A stretch of 11,893 nucleotides of DNA from Phycisphaerae bacterium (GTDB taxonomy: Bacteria > Planctomycetota > Phycisphaerae > UBA1845 > Fen-1342): the NCBI GenBank assembly GCA_022842805.1, contig JALHOX010000095.1, forward strand, positions 1 through 11,893. The letters are read 5' to 3'. The stretch's first letter is position 1; each line of letters opens with the position of its first letter. The notes under the pieces are model-generated. The model was not told the origin of the DNA. It saw nothing but the letters and a program-made list of their open reading frames with translations, and made no database searches. The translations under genes and the position numbers were made by a program. Positions 11,719 through 11,893 of the stretch are shown one piece after another.

Positions 11719-11893
11719 TTACGACTTTCGTCCGCCGGGCTTGAGCTGGCGAAGCAGGGCGTTGTCGATGCTCTCCGCCGGCGTGCGGGCCTTTTCGGCC
11801 GTCTGGTCGAAGAGGTCGATGGAGAAGTCGGTGACTTCGTTGTCGAACCGGACCTCGATCTCGCCGCCGTCGGCGACGTTGGTGATGCGGATC
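11719..11893 (-). CDS. Partial CDS, C-terminal 57 aa of an unrecognised protein
   Basis: An open minus-strand frame enters from the right edge and ends with TAA at 11719-11721. The visible end reads IRITNVADGGEIEVRFDN at its start and finishes RQLKPGGRKS. Codon use is typical of the window (G/C at third positions) and an intrinsic terminator sits at the right place downstream, so I take it as a real gene end. The tail is acidic and then basic; I do not recognise a family. The start lies outside the window. Confidence 0.65.
   Translation of the reverse strand, partial: IRITNVADGGEIEVRFDNEVTDFSIDLFDQTAEKARTPAESIDNALLRQLKPGGRKS

Overview
GC-rich, densely coded bacterial DNA, probably from a planctomycete (Planctomycetota). 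The best taxonomic hint is a secreted seven-repeat FG-GAP protein whose tail carries two dockerin-like calcium loops. Short palindromic intergenic repeats of the kind common in that phylum fit too. The assignment is inference; there is no rRNA or other phylogenetic marker here.

Layout. (1) 1-1321: four tandem 36-bp palindromic repeats, then a WecA/TagO-type polyprenyl-phosphate sugar-phosphate transferase on +. (2) 1318-1443: two inverted copies of a small palindrome that supply the stop codons of two convergent genes. (3) 1440-8199: a complete RNA-repair locus. The sigma54 activator gene rtcR is on the minus strand. Divergent from it, on +, lie rsr (Ro60/TROVE protein), an 870-bp noncoding block, rtcB (RNA ligase) and rtcA (RNA 3'-phosphate cyclase). 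A sigma54 -24/-12 promoter precedes rsr, with two dyads upstream as candidate RtcR sites. (4) 8311-8835: an unrecognised minus-strand gene convergent with rtcA. (5) 9229-10773: the FG-GAP/dockerin protein on the minus strand. (6) 11056-11616: ogt, O6-alkylguanine DNA alkyltransferase, on +. (7) 11719-11893: the C-terminal end of an unrecognised minus-strand gene, with its intrinsic terminator at 11641-11674.

The main result is the noncoding block between rsr and rtcB. It holds four tandem Y-RNA-like elements (Y1-Y4). Each has a long outer helix, an asymmetric internal loop with a conserved CGAATGC on the 5' side, and an inner helix GGGAC/GTCTC followed by a conserved TACA. Y1 ends in a plain small hairpin. 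In Y2, Y3 and Y4 the distal part is a circularly permuted tRNA: anticodon-arm sequence, T arm and 3' acceptor strand come first, then a short capping linker, then the 5' acceptor strand, UA and D arm. Written in tRNA order, Y2 and Y3 give complete cloverleaves with perfect 5-bp anticodon stems and 7-nt loops; the Y2 loop reads UUUGUAA. Y4 is split in the anticodon loop. The outer helix of Y4 differs in sequence from Y2/Y3 but still pairs, which is covariation support.

How the genes may work together: RNA damage would activate RtcR, which drives rsr, the Y RNAs, rtcB and rtcA from the sigma54 promoter. Rsr would bind the Y stems. The tRNA-like modules would act as tRNA mimics, or possibly as precursors or substrates for RtcB. 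Bacterial Y RNAs with tRNA-like modules (YrlA) are known near rsr; a four-member array with different permuted tRNA cores on a shared scaffold is the part worth following up.
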